Counted from the stretch's first letter, positions 36,052 to 44,921 are shown. The stretch is DNA of 64,000 bases from Mycolicibacterium komossense (GCF_025822605.1 NZ_JACKTY010000021.1:35943-99942), one strand, 5' to 3'. Numbers and translations: made by a program. The notes: generated from the letters alone by a model not told the origin.

Positions 36052-37299
36052 TCAGACCAATTGATCTTTCTGGCCCTGGTAATCGACCTGCCAATGTTTG
36101 ATGCCGTTGAGCCAGCCCGACCGCAATCTTTCCGGTGCACTGACGGGAGTCAGGTCCGGCATGTGGTCCGCGATGGCGTTGAACATCAGCTCGATCGTCA
36201 TCCTGGCCAGGTTCGCGCCGACGCAGTAGTGCGCACCGGTTCCACCGAAACCGACATGCGGGTTGGGATCACGCAAGATGTTGAATGCGAACGGATCGTC
36301 GAAGACCTCTTCGTCGAAATTGGCCGACCGGTATGACATCAGAACCCGCTGGCCCTTCTTGATCAGCGTCCCGGACAGGTCGTAGTCGGCCAGCGCGGTC
36401 CGCTGGAAGGACGTGACGGGCGTCGCCCAGCGGACGATCTCGTCGACCGCGGAGAACGGCCGGTCCCGCTTGTAGAGTTCCCACTGGTCAGGGTGATCGG
36501 CGAAAGCGATCATGCCGTGCGTGATCGAGTTGCGGGTGGTCTCATTGCCTGCCACCGCCAGCAACACCATGAAGAAGCCGAACTCGTCGTCGGTCAGCTT
36601 GTGCCCATCGACGTCGGCCTGGATCAGCTTGGTGACGATATCCTCGCCAGGTTGCTCGGCCCGGACGGCGGCCAGCTGCATGGCGTACATGATCAGTTCC
36701 ATGGCCGAGTTGCGGCCGTCGTTGTGTGCGAATTCTGGATCGTCGTCGGCGACCATCTGGTTGGACCAGTCGAAGATCTTCTTGCGATCTTCCACCGGGA
36801 TGCCGATCAAGCCGGCGATGGCCTGCAGGGGCAGTTCGCAGGACACCTGTTCGACGAAGTCGCCGCGGCCTTCGGCGGCCGCGGTCTTGGCGATGTTCTG
36901 GGCGCGCTGGCCGAGGTCCTCGCGGAGCCGTTCGACGGCTCTCGGGGTGAACCCCCGCGAGATGATCTTGCGCAGATGGGTGTGCCGCGGCGCGTCCATG
37001 TTCAACAGGACGAAACTGCCGGTCTCGAGCTGATCCTGGGTGGACCCCTCCGGATAGCGGGGGAGGGCGGTCTTCGCCAGGCTGGAGAAGATGTCGCTTC
37101 GGACGGAAACCTCCTTGACGTCCTTGTGCTTGGTCACCATCCAGTACCCGCCGTCCTTGAACCCGGAGTCCAGTGGCTGTTCGTTCCACCAGATCGGTGC
37201 GCTCTGGCGCAACTGCGCGAGCTCTTCGACTGGCAGTCGCGCGCAATTCAGGTCAGGATCGGTGAAATCGAAACCGGGTGGCAGGCTCGGACTCGGCAT
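36052..37299 (-). CDS. cyp125: cytochrome P450 CYP125-like (sterol C26/C27 monooxygenase) paralogue
   Basis: 415 residues. The opening MPSPSLPPGFDFTDPDLNCA, the stretch RKIISRGFTPRAVERL, the I-helix LLAVAGNETTRNSITHGMIA and the haem loop HVGFGGTGAHYCVGANLARM match CYP125A1 (Rv3545c) closely. The end, LRSGWLNGIKHWQVDYQG, is diagnostic. CYP125 oxidises the terminal carbon of the cholesterol side chain. No other cholesterol-cluster genes adjoin it, so it looks like an extra copy. AAAGGAG before ATG 37299 is a good ribosome site, and two KstR-like boxes lie upstream. Confidence 0.88.
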   Translation of the reverse strand: MPSPSLPPGFDFTDPDLNCARLPVEELAQLRQSAPIWWNEQPLDSGFKDGGYWMVTKHKDVKEVSVRSDIFSSLAKTALPRYPEGSTQDQLETGSFVLLNMDAPRHTHLRKIISRGFTPRAVERLREDLGQRAQNIAKTAAAEGRGDFVEQVSCELPLQAIAGLIGIPVEDRKKIFDWSNQMVADDDPEFAHNDGRNSAMELIMYAMQLAAVRAEQPGEDIVTKLIQADVDGHKLTDDEFGFFMVLLAVAGNETTRNSITHGMIAFADHPDQWELYKRDRPFSAVDEIVRWATPVTSFQRTALADYDLSGTLIKKGQRVLMSYRSANFDEEVFDDPFAFNILRDPNPHVGFGGTGAHYCVGANLARMTIELMFNAIADHMPDLTPVSAPERLRSGWLNGIKHWQVDYQGQKDQLV

Positions 37300-37335
37300 C
37301 GGCTGGCTCCTTTATTGCGGCGAGATTCGTTTTTT

Positions 37336-37349
37336 TGCGACATGTTCTA
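37336..37349 (-). promoter_or_regulatory. KstR-like box proximal to cyp125
   Basis: TGCGACATGTTCTA (plus strand) agrees with TNNAACNNGTTNNA except for one position (G for A). It lies 37-50 nt upstream of the cyp125 ATG. Confidence 0.45.
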
Positions 37350-37412
37350 GGTCTCGTCTGCATTGGTACACCGCTGATGGGCGCCCCGTGGCCGGTTCTG
37401 AAATCCTTGAAC

Positions 37413-37426
37413 TGAAACGTGTTCCG
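37413..37426 (+). promoter_or_regulatory. KstR-like box between cyp125 and the Pr6Pr-like gene
   Basis: TGAAACGTGTTCCG matches the KstR core except the final A. It lies in the divergent intergenic region and could control either gene. Confidence 0.45.
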
Positions 37427-37479
37427 ACCGGAGGAAGAGCACACCAGGACGCGTCGAACCGAGTGAATCGGAGGCTGCC

Positions 37480-38103
37480 GTGTTTGACTACCCCATGCGG
37501 TTTGCCGAGCAGCCCGTCCGGGTTGTGCTGCGGGTGGGCATCGTCGCCGCTGTCCTGGCGGCGATGGCTCTGGTGGAAACACAGTCCCGATCCGGGATGT
37601 TGTGGCGGCTACTGACGTTCACCTATCAAGCCAATGTGCTGGCCGGGGCTTATTACTTGTGGACTCTGGTCTCACCTCGGGCCGACAGCAGGGTGGGCCT
37701 GCGCGGCGCGGTGGTTATGTACGTCGTCGTGGCGGGCGTGATCTGGAACCTGTACCTGGTGAACCTGAGCATGGGCTACACCGGCCCGAATATCCTGTTG
37801 CACATCGTCGTGCCCATTCTCGCCCTTGCCGACTGGTTGCTCGTCGGACACAGCCAGGGCCTGGTCCGCTGGTGGCAGCCGTTGGCGTGGCTGTCCTACC
37901 CGGCGGCCTATCTGGGGCTGGCCCTGCTGGTGCTGAACCGGGCCGGTCGGCGGGCGCCCTATTATTTTCTCGACCCCATCAGCATCGGGGTCAGCGGCGT
38001 ACTGAGCAATGTGGCGATCCTGGCCGTCGGTCTCGTAGTTCTGGGCTACGGCCTGTCAGTCGCCGGACGGATGGCAGTAAAAGCCCGCGTCTTGTCCTTG
38101 TAA
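37480..38103 (+). CDS. Pr6Pr-family multi-pass membrane protein
   Basis: 207 residues with about six membrane helices (for example VLRVGIVAAVLAAMALVE, VMYVVVAGVIWNLYLVNLSM, ILLHIVVPILALADWLLVGH). TYQANVLAGAYYLW and YFLDP near the C-terminus fit the Pr6Pr (FAR-17a/AIG1-like) family, which includes intramembrane esterases in eukaryotes; role in bacteria is unknown. GTG 37480 follows GGAGG at 37470-37474. Divergent from cyp125, possibly under the same KstR-like boxes. Confidence 0.7.
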   Translation: MFDYPMRFAEQPVRVVLRVGIVAAVLAAMALVETQSRSGMLWRLLTFTYQANVLAGAYYLWTLVSPRADSRVGLRGAVVMYVVVAGVIWNLYLVNLSMGYTGPNILLHIVVPILALADWLLVGHSQGLVRWWQPLAWLSYPAAYLGLALLVLNRAGRRAPYYFLDPISIGVSGVLSNVAILAVGLVVLGYGLSVAGRMAVKARVLSL

Positions 38104-38134
38104 CGAATGGGGCGGCTGAGGTGAAGGAATAACT

Positions 38135-38782
38135 ATGGTGCGTATCGAACCCCGCCGGGTGGCGTTGTCCGCCGCCCTTGGTGCACTCGGAGTTTTGACG
38201 GCAGTGACGCTGACGCCGACGGCGGCCGCTGACCCGGTTCCGCTCAGGCCGGACCCCAACCAGCCCGTTCCCGCCCAGGCTGCTCCGGTCCCGCCGGCGC
38301 CGGCTCTGGCCGACGCGGCTCAGCCCGGTCCCGTCGCCTCCACTCCGGTGCTCCCCGCTCCCGCTTCGGTGCAGAACATGTCCGCTGATCCGGCCGCACT
38401 GCCCGCGCCCGCAACTGCGCCACCCGTCAACGGCGTGCCGCACCTGCCGAGCCCGCAGAACCTGCCGCCAGGCACCACCGACGATCCCACCGAGCCGCCG
38501 CAGGGTCATGGGCTGTCGTATCTGCGGGATCTCTGGCACGCCGTCCAGACCCAGGACGTCAGCGGCGGCGACGCGCTGCTGCTCCTGACCCAACGCCCCA
38601 TGGACGCCGATGCGATGCCGCCGGCCGGGATGCCCGCGGGTCCGCAGTCCGGCGCACCAGGCGCCGTCCCGCCGCCGCTGGATCCGGCAGCTCCTGCCGC
38701 CGCTCCGGCTCCTGCGGTGCCGCCGGCACCTGTGGTTCCGCCGGCGCCTGCCGACGTACCGGCGCCTGCGCCAGCTCCGTAG
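38135..38782 (+). CDS. exported Pro/Ala-rich protein
   Basis: 215 residues. A signal peptide (RVALSAALGALGVLTAVTLT, then PTAAA) is followed by a chain dominated by Pro and Ala, except for a middle segment (GLSYLRDLWHAVQTQDVSGG) that may be a short helix. Low-complexity proteins of this type are common in the mycobacterial envelope. GAAGGA precedes ATG 38135. No domain recognised; a cell-wall linker or glycosylated spacer is a guess. It converges with the Thr/Ser-rich protein 7 bp away. Confidence 0.65.
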   Translation: MVRIEPRRVALSAALGALGVLTAVTLTPTAAADPVPLRPDPNQPVPAQAAPVPPAPALADAAQPGPVASTPVLPAPASVQNMSADPAALPAPATAPPVNGVPHLPSPQNLPPGTTDDPTEPPQGHGLSYLRDLWHAVQTQDVSGGDALLLLTQRPMDADAMPPAGMPAGPQSGAPGAVPPPLDPAAPAAAPAPAVPPAPVVPPAPADVPAPAPAP

Positions 38783-38789
38783 CGAAAGC

Positions 38790-39461
38790 TCAGCCGGTGG
38801 CCTTCGTCGAGGTCGCCGTGCTCGCTGTTGTCGAGGTAGTCGTGCTGGTCGTCGAGGTGCTCGTGCTGGTCGACGTAGTGGCGGTCGACGTCGTGGCGGT
38901 CGATAACGTCGGCTGCTGCCGGTACTGGATCCAGGTGTCGCGGTAGATGACCTTGCCGCCAGCGGTGACCAGCAACTCCGTCGGCGATACCGAGTACACC
39001 GAGCCGTCGGTCTCGGCCTCGAAGCCGTCGCTGGTCGCCGTTGCCGCAGCCTTCAGGCCGGCGCCGTCACTGACCCGCACTCCGCGGTATTGGTAGCCGC
39101 TGCCGACCGAGCAGATCACCACCAGCGATCGTTGCGTGTGCCCCACGGCGACCGCGGTCTGGCCGTCGTCGCAGCGCGCGGCGGAATCCACGAAGCCGCG
39201 GCTGTCGGTGGCGTAGGCACCTGAGTCGGCTGACGTGCTGGTAGTCGCCGAGGTGGCACTCGTACCGGTGGTCGTGGGAGTGGCACTGGAGGTCGTCGTC
39301 GACGTGGTCGACGTGCTGGATGTCGAGGTAGCGGGGGCCGCATCGGCGGCCGGCAACGCCGTCGGGCCACCCTGGCGGATCACCACACCCGCGAACAGGA
39401 CGAACGTCGCGAGCAGGGCGCCAAGTCCCGCCAGCATCAGGAAGTTTCGGCTGGACAGCAT
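38790..39461 (-). CDS. membrane-anchored protein with two Ser/Thr tracts
   Basis: 223 residues. One N-terminal membrane helix (FLMLAGLGALLATFVLFAGV) is followed by a Ser/Thr/Ala tract (residues about 42-78), a small domain with CDDGQTAVAVGHTQRSLVVI then CSVGSG (two Cys, likely disulphide), and a terminal tract of SerThr repeats (residues about 185-223). Such tracts are typical O-mannosylation sites in mycobacteria. The small globular domain is like those I have seen in uncharacterised mycobacterial serine/threonine-kinase-like or envelope proteins. No function can be given. Confidence 0.65.
   Translation of the reverse strand: MLSSRNFLMLAGLGALLATFVLFAGVVIRQGGPTALPAADAAPATSTSSTSTTSTTTSSATPTTTGTSATSATTSTSADSGAYATDSRGFVDSAARCDDGQTAVAVGHTQRSLVVICSVGSGYQYRGVRVSDGAGLKAAATATSDGFEAETDGSVYSVSPTELLVTAGGKVIYRDTWIQYRQQPTLSTATTSTATTSTSTSTSTTSTTTSTTASTATSTKATG
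38807..38910. repeat. low-complexity Thr/Ser-coding repeat
   Basis: Simple GTCGTGGTGCTCGT-like triplet repeats that code the C-terminal Ser/Thr tract of the gene at 38790. The run is slippage-prone, and its length may vary between strains. Confidence 0.5.
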
Positions 39462-39633
39462 GTGTCAAGGTAACCACTCTGAGCGGCATTGCCACCGTTG
39501 CCCGTGCCGCGTTTCGTGCAAAAGATCTGAGTTGATCATGGCCGCCCACCCCACGCACTAGGCTTTCCACCCGCAGGGCTGGCGGGGCGAGGTCTGCGAA
39601 GATCACGAACCTTCTACACGCTGAGGGCGGGAC

Positions 39634-40035
39634 ATGATTCGCGAACTAACCATTGCGCTGAGCGCGGCCAGTGCAGTCATAGGCGTCGCCGCGGCGACCG
39701 TGACGACCGCACCGACGGCCGCCGCGGCTCCCGCCCAGGATATGGCCGATGTGCCGAACATGGTCTACGGCGTCGAGCTCAGCACGGCCTGCTACAGCTG
39801 GGAACGGTTCATCTTCGGCCGCGGAGCCACCGGCCAGACCTACGCCTGCCACTACATCCCAAACCAGTGGCCGCCGGTGGATTCCGGGTTCTGGGTGTGG
39901 TCCCCACCGCTATACGGAGTGCAGACGGTGGGTGCGCCGTGTCCCCAGGCGGGCAAGGCCATGGCGCAAACCGTCGACGGCCTTGCACTGGAATGCGCCG
40001 GCGCGAAGGGCTGGCAGCAGGACTTCTACGCCTAG
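39634..40035 (+). CDS. small exported protein, Rv1891-like
   Basis: 133 residues. Signal peptide at residues 1-33 (ELTIALSAASAVIGVAAATV through AAAA). The mature part has four Cys (ACYSWE, YACHYI, PCPQ, ECAGA) and aromatic clusters (WPPVDSGFWVWSPP). Size and position before the nitronate monooxygenase fit Rv1891 (135 aa) as I recall it, whose role is unknown. Converges with the gene at 40077 across a hairpin. Confidence 0.65.
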   Translation: MIRELTIALSAASAVIGVAAATVTTAPTAAAAPAQDMADVPNMVYGVELSTACYSWERFIFGRGATGQTYACHYIPNQWPPVDSGFWVWSPPLYGVQTVGAPCPQAGKAMAQTVDGLALECAGAKGWQQDFYA

Positions 40036-40089
40036 GCCTCGGTCCTGAACCGCCTCAGCCCTGAGCAGCGTGAGTCCTAAACCGAGGCC
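40035..40089. terminator. inverted repeat between convergent genes, possible bidirectional terminator
   Basis: GGCCTCGGT at 40035-40043 pairs with ACCGAGGCC at 40081-40089 (9 of 9), enclosing a smaller CTCAG/CTGAG hairpin. It reaches into the 3' end of the minus-strand gene. No U-tract. Confidence 0.4.
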
Positions 40090-41210
40090 GCGGCGTTCAG
40101 TTCCTCCAGGGTGGTCGTCGCCTCGAGGTACTCCTGCACCCAGCGCTGGATCACGGTGGCGGTCTTCTCCACCTTGGTGAACTGTCCGACCACCTGGCCG
40201 ACCGGGTTGAAGGCGACGTCGACGGTCTCGTTCGGATACTTGTTGGTCGCCGACACCGCGAGCCCGGAAACCATGTACTGCAACGGCATTCCGAGTGGCT
40301 TCGGGTTGTCCGGGTTCTCCCAGGCCTCGGTCCAGTCGTTGCGCAGCATCCGGGCCGGCTTGCCGGTGAACGAGCGGCTGCGGACGGTATCGCGGCTGCC
40401 GGCCTTGATGTAGGCGGCCTGCTGGACGGGAGTGTTGTGGGCCTCCTCGACCATCAGCCACTGTGAGCCCGTCCAGGCGCCCTGCGCCCCGAGGGCCAGC
40501 GCCGCGGCGATCTGCTGGCCACTGCCGATGCCACCCGCGGCCAGGACCGGCACGGGTGCCACTTCCTTGACCACCTGCGGCCACAGCACGATCGAGCCCA
40601 CCTCGCCGCTGTGCCCGCCGGCCTCGCCGCCCTGGGCGATGATGATGTCGACGCCGGCCTCGGCGTGTTTCTTCGCCTGGCTGGGGGAGCCGCACAGGGC
40701 GGCGACCTTGCGGCCCTCGTTGTGGATGTGCTTGATCATGTCCGGCGGCGGGGTCCCGAGCGCGTTGGCGATCAGCGTCATCTTGGGGTGCCGGAGCGCG
40801 ACCTCGACCTGGGGTGTCGCGGTGGCTTCGGTCCAGCCGAGCAGCTGCAGGGTGCTCTCGTTGTCCTCCGCCGTCAGCGGAACACCGTGATCGGTCAAGA
40901 TCTTGCGGGCGAAGTCGAGATGCTCCTGGGGCACCATGTCGACGAGCGTTTTGGCCAGCTCGTCGGCGGACAGCCCGGAGTCCATACCCTCGTACTTGTT
41001 GGGGATGACGATGTCGACGCCGTAGGTGTGCTCGCCGATGTTCTCGTCGATCCACTTCAGCTCGATTTCGAGCTGCTCGGGGGTGAAGCCGACCGCCCCC
41101 AGCACTCCGAAACCACCTGCCTTGCTGACGGCGACGACGACGTCGCGGCAGTGGGTGAAGGCAAAGATCGGAAATTCGATGCCGAGCTGGTCACAGAGTG
41201 AAGTGTGCAT
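40077..41210 (-). CDS. nitronate monooxygenase-family flavoprotein (Rv1894c-like)
   Basis: 377 residues, near the 376 of Rv1894c. The NMO/2-nitropropane dioxygenase barrel is seen in CDQLGIEFPIFAFTHCRDVV, AGGFGVLGAVGFTPEQLEIE, and the FMN-phosphate motif VDIIIAQGGEAGGHSGEVGS followed by PVLAAGGIGSGQQIAAALAL. Enzymes of this family oxidise nitronates or reduce quinones. The presence of a KstR-like box 32-45 nt upstream raises an alternative role in sterol breakdown. AAGGA near the ATG at 41210 is a moderate ribosome site. Confidence 0.85.
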   Translation of the reverse strand: MHTSLCDQLGIEFPIFAFTHCRDVVVAVSKAGGFGVLGAVGFTPEQLEIELKWIDENIGEHTYGVDIVIPNKYEGMDSGLSADELAKTLVDMVPQEHLDFARKILTDHGVPLTAEDNESTLQLLGWTEATATPQVEVALRHPKMTLIANALGTPPPDMIKHIHNEGRKVAALCGSPSQAKKHAEAGVDIIIAQGGEAGGHSGEVGSIVLWPQVVKEVAPVPVLAAGGIGSGQQIAAALALGAQGAWTGSQWLMVEEAHNTPVQQAAYIKAGSRDTVRSRSFTGKPARMLRNDWTEAWENPDNPKPLGMPLQYMVSGLAVSATNKYPNETVDVAFNPVGQVVGQFTKVEKTATVIQRWVQEYLEATTTLEELNAAASV

Positions 41211-41241
41211 GCCTGTTCCTTGCTGGGGCGATGGGCGAAAC

Positions 41242-41255
41242 TGAAACGTGTTCTA
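41242..41255 (-). promoter_or_regulatory. KstR-like operator of the nitronate monooxygenase gene
   Basis: TGAAACGTGTTCTA fits TNNAACNNGTTNNA exactly, inside a longer imperfect palindrome (AAACTGAAACG/TGTTCTAGTTT). Confidence 0.6.
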
Positions 41256-41337
41256 GTTTAGTACGGCGCCGCTCCAGTTCGTCGGCGACTCCCGGATCTC
41301 GTAATGTATTCGGCGTAAACACGTCAGGAGGCCGGCC

Positions 41338-44127
41338 ATATCGAGTGGGACGCGTCGAACCGCCAGCCTGAAAACCCTCGCCTGTTCGCTGGTACTTCTG
41401 CTGGTGCTGTGTGCCGGCGATTTTCCTGCATTTGCCCGCCCCGAAGCGGCGCCTTCGACGATCGAGTTGGCACAGGGTTGGCGCTTGGCCTCGGCGCGCG
41501 ATGTGTCCGCCGACGGGGCGGCAGTCTCCAGCGCCGGCTATAGCGACAGCGACTGGCATGCCATCAAGCAGATGCCCTCGACCGTGCTGGAAGCACTGCA
41601 GGATGACGGCACCTATCCCAATCTGTATTTCGGCACCAACCTGCGCGACGACGTGCCGGCGGACCTCTATCAGCAAGACTGGTGGTACCGCACCACGTTC
41701 ACCGCGCCGGCCGGGCACAGCACCTACGCGCTCGGGTTTCCTGGTATCAACTACCGGGCCGAGATCTGGCTGAACGGCCAGATGGTGGCCGACAGTAAAC
41801 AGATCGTCGGGATGTATGTCAGCCACGACCTCGACGTCACGCCGTGGATTCGGCCCGGCGAGCAGAACACCCTCGCGGTGAAGGTGACCCCGGAGCAGGC
41901 GATCCAGGATGTCGACGGCGTCGAACTGGCCGACAGCTGGTATGACTGGCTCAACTGGAAGTACCTCGGATACCAAGGGCCCCAGAAGAATCCGGCCAAC
42001 GGCAATTCGTTCCCCCCGGACCGCAACGCCGGTATCTGGAAACCGGTGTACCTGCGGACCTCTGGCGCGGCGACACTGGGGACAGCAACGGTCACCACCG
42101 AACTTCCGCTGCCCGCCACCGATTCCGCGCGCCTGACCATCGACGCCGACGTGCGTAACAACTCGTCGCAGAAGATCCGCGGTGTCCTGCGGGCCACCAT
42201 CACCCGGGCGGGCAAGCCGGGCATCCAGGTCGAGCAACCGGTGACGCTCAATCCCGGCCAACAACGCGAGATCAGTTTCAGTCCAGATGCGTTCACTGCT
42301 CTCACGGTGGCTCACCCGGACCTGTGGTGGCCCTACACCATGGGCAAGCCGGATCTCTACGACCTGCAGCTGGAGTTCCGCCAGTACGACCGTGTGGTCG
42401 ACACCGCCCACCAGCGCTTCGGGATCCGCACCGTCACCCAGCACCGCGATTCCGACGACCAGTTCCCCGAACTGGGGCAGGGCGGCAACTTCTACCTCAC
42501 GGTCAACGGCAAAGACTTCCTGATCCGCGGCGCGACGTACACCCCTGACCTGCTCTACAAGTACGACCCCGGCCGGGAGACCGCGATCCTGCACTATGTC
42601 AAGGATCTCGGCCTCAACATGCTGCGGCTGGAAGGCAAGTTCCCCGGCGATCACCTCACCGAGACCGCCGACGAGCTCGGTATCCCGCTGATGTACGGGT
42701 GGATGTGCTGCAACCAGTGGGAGAAGTGGTGGCAGTGGGACGAAGAGGACCGCAACGTCGCGCAGGCGAGTATGCGGTCCCAGATCGAGGAGTTCGGCCC
42801 ACACGCCTCGGCCTTCATCTGGGCCAACGGCAGCGACGGCCGACCACCCCCGGAGGTGCGCGGCTGGTATCACGACATCCTCGCCGAGGAACACTGGCAG
42901 AACGCCGTGGTGGACACCGTGTCGTCGATCAACCACGACGAGGACGGCGATATCGCCTGGGACGGCATCCAGATGGCCGGTCCCTACAGTTGGCGCCCTC
43001 CGAGCTACTGGTTCGCCGGTCAATACGCCGCCACCCGCGGATCGTCGGCCGAACAGGGCGACAACGAACACATCCCGCCTTATGCCAGCCTGAAACAGTT
43101 CATCCCGGCGGACAAGCTGTGGCCGATCAACGACGACTGGTATTTCCACGCCGGCTCCAACGCGAGCAATTCGCAGCTCTCCAGCATCCGTACCGCGGTG
43201 GTCCGCCGGTACGGGACATCGCAAAGCGCCGAGGAATTCGCCCGCAAAGCCCAACTCGCACACTATGAGTCGACCAGGGCCCAGTTCGAGGCGTTCGCCG
43301 CGAATGGGTGGGACAACCACAAGATGACGATCTACTGGATGCTCAACAACCACTGGCCGTCGTTCTTCGGGAATCTGTTCGACTACTACCTGCGTCCCGG
43401 CGGCGCCTACTACGGCGCCAAAACGGGACTGCGGCCACTATCGGTGGTGTTCGACAGCTACGCCACCGGCGATCACGCCCAGGCGAAGATCACCGCGGTC
43501 AACCAGTCACCGCAGAATCAGAAGGACCTCAAGGTCCGGGTTCGCACCTACGATCTCACCGGCCGGGTGCGCGACGACCGCACTGTCGACGGGATCGACA
43601 TCCCTTCCGGCGGAGCGACTCCGGCGCTGAGCCTGCCGCGGATTCCGGTGGACTCGCCGGTGTACTTCGTGCGCTGCGAGCTACTGGATAACTCCGACAC
43701 GGTGCTCAGCGAGAACGTCTACTGGCAGTCACAGCAGCGCGATGACGTCGGCGATCCGCGCAACGATGCGGCGTTCGACCTCAGGCAGGCCAGCTGGGCG
43801 GACATGACGGCACTGAACACCATGGCGCGTGCGCCGCTGGACATCCACGCTCAGCGCGCCTCCGACGACAGTGCCGCCGTGACGATCCAGCTCGCCAACC
43901 CGTCCAGACAGGTGGCGTTCTTCGAACGCGCGGAGGTGATGTCGGCGCGCGACGGCGACGAGATCCTCCCGATCGAGTACAGCGACAACTACGTCACGGT
44001 GTTCCCCGGTGAGACGGTTACGCTGCGCGCGACGGTACCGGCGGGCTCGGCGGGGACACCGGCGTGGGTTCGGGTCAGCGGGTACAACACCGACCCGGTC
44101 GTGGTGCCGGTCAGCCCAGGTGAATAG
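41338..44127 (+). CDS. exported GH2 exo-beta-D-glucosaminidase-like enzyme; start codon appears to be ATA
   Basis: 929 residues if read from ATA 41338, which lies 6 nt after AGGAGG (41326-41331). That start restores a signal peptide (SLKTLACSLVLLLVLCAGDF through AFA). The first ordinary start, GTG 41404, would cut it off. The GH2 body has the jelly roll, immunoglobulin-like and TIM domains in order. Candidate acid/base Asp500 (NGSDG) and nucleophile Glu572 (AEQGD) align by eye with those of CsxA-type exo-glucosaminidases (GSD and SES); GPYSWRPPSYW is also shared. Such enzymes remove GlcN from chitosan. Likely secreted. No chitosan operon adjoins. Confidence 0.8.
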   Translation: MSSGTRRTASLKTLACSLVLLLVLCAGDFPAFARPEAAPSTIELAQGWRLASARDVSADGAAVSSAGYSDSDWHAIKQMPSTVLEALQDDGTYPNLYFGTNLRDDVPADLYQQDWWYRTTFTAPAGHSTYALGFPGINYRAEIWLNGQMVADSKQIVGMYVSHDLDVTPWIRPGEQNTLAVKVTPEQAIQDVDGVELADSWYDWLNWKYLGYQGPQKNPANGNSFPPDRNAGIWKPVYLRTSGAATLGTATVTTELPLPATDSARLTIDADVRNNSSQKIRGVLRATITRAGKPGIQVEQPVTLNPGQQREISFSPDAFTALTVAHPDLWWPYTMGKPDLYDLQLEFRQYDRVVDTAHQRFGIRTVTQHRDSDDQFPELGQGGNFYLTVNGKDFLIRGATYTPDLLYKYDPGRETAILHYVKDLGLNMLRLEGKFPGDHLTETADELGIPLMYGWMCCNQWEKWWQWDEEDRNVAQASMRSQIEEFGPHASAFIWANGSDGRPPPEVRGWYHDILAEEHWQNAVVDTVSSINHDEDGDIAWDGIQMAGPYSWRPPSYWFAGQYAATRGSSAEQGDNEHIPPYASLKQFIPADKLWPINDDWYFHAGSNASNSQLSSIRTAVVRRYGTSQSAEEFARKAQLAHYESTRAQFEAFAANGWDNHKMTIYWMLNNHWPSFFGNLFDYYLRPGGAYYGAKTGLRPLSVVFDSYATGDHAQAKITAVNQSPQNQKDLKVRVRTYDLTGRVRDDRTVDGIDIPSGGATPALSLPRIPVDSPVYFVRCELLDNSDTVLSENVYWQSQQRDDVGDPRNDAAFDLRQASWADMTALNTMARAPLDIHAQRASDDSAAVTIQLANPSRQVAFFERAEVMSARDGDEILPIEYSDNYVTVFPGETVTLRATVPAGSAGTPAWVRVSGYNTDPVVVPVSPGE

Positions 44128-44241
44128 CCGCCCGTGCGCTAGCGTCACGCCAGGTGCGCGGAGACCGGCGAGTCGACGAGTCCGTAGCCGACGGCGATAC
44201 GGAACCCCGCCGACGGGTGCGGCGCGGACGGTCGGCTGTTC

Positions 44242-44247
44242 TAGGCT
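44242..44247 (+). promoter_or_regulatory. -10 element of the GNAT gene
   Basis: TAGGCT with 6 nt to the ATG at 44254; leaderless. Confidence 0.5.
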
Positions 44248-44253
44248 TGGGCC

Positions 44254-44919
44254 ATGCCTGATCAAGACATCGCCGCCGACCGCCGCGAAATCACCGACGC
44301 CCTGATGACCGCACTGAACCGCCGGCACGAGGTGCTCGACGCGATCGTCGAGGCCGAGGACCGGGCGACCGCGGTCGACGCCATCGCGGCACTGCTCGGC
44401 ACCTCGGCTCGGTCTGCCGAGGCCGTGCTCGGTCTGTCGTTCAACCAACTGACCAAGGATTCGCGCCGGACGATCGCCGCCGAGCTCGACGATCTGAACA
44501 GCCAGCTGCACTTCACGCTCAACGAGCGGCCCGCCAGCAAGGGGGAGACGCTGGCGCTGCGCCCCTTCGCCAGCGCCACCGACCGCGATCTGTTCGCCGC
44601 GCGCACCGAGGAAATCAAGGCAGCGGGTGACGGTTCCGGTGCTCCCGCAGGCAATCTGGACGACGAGATCCAGGCGGCGCTGAACCGGGTGGCGGCCGAA
44701 GAGGCGGCGTGGTTCGTGGCGGTCGAAGGTACCGACAAGGTGGGCATGGTCTTCGGCGAGCTCGTCGACGGCGAGGTCAACGTCCGCGTCTGGATTCACC
44801 CCGAGCACCGCAAACACGGCTATGGCACTGCAGCACTGCGTAAGTCGCGTTCGGAGATGGCGGCGTACTTCCCTGCCGTTCCGATGATCGTCCGCGCGCC
44901 GGGCGTCGCACCGTCGTAA
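44254..44919 (+). CDS. GNAT acetyltransferase with a GyrA-like N-terminal segment
   Basis: 221 residues. Residues about 12-85 ([20 protein letters not shown], then [20 protein letters not shown], then [20 protein letters not shown]) closely follow the pattern of the GyrA/ParC helical region just before its coiled coil (ALDN..EVI..I..SED...A...L...F.LSE.QA.AILDM.L..LT). The C-terminal half is a GNAT domain with [20 protein letters not shown] as the acetyl-CoA loop. The fusion is unusual: the N-terminus may bind DNA or a gyrase partner. It is followed by cinA after 2 bp, so they form an operon. Confidence 0.8.
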   Translation: MPDQDIAADRREITDALMTALNRRHEVLDAIVEAEDRATAVDAIAALLGTSARSAEAVLGLSFNQLTKDSRRTIAAELDDLNSQLHFTLNERPASKGETLALRPFASATDRDLFAARTEEIKAAGDGSGAPAGNLDDEIQAALNRVAAEEAAWFVAVEGTDKVGMVFGELVDGEVNVRVWIHPEHRKHGYGTAALRKSRSEMAAYFPAVPMIVRAPGVAPS

Positions 44920-44921
44920 GG

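Noticed and set aside
41191..43353. 720-codon minus-strand frame opposite the GH2 gene
   Set aside because: Antisense to the conserved GH2 domains; no recognisable motif.
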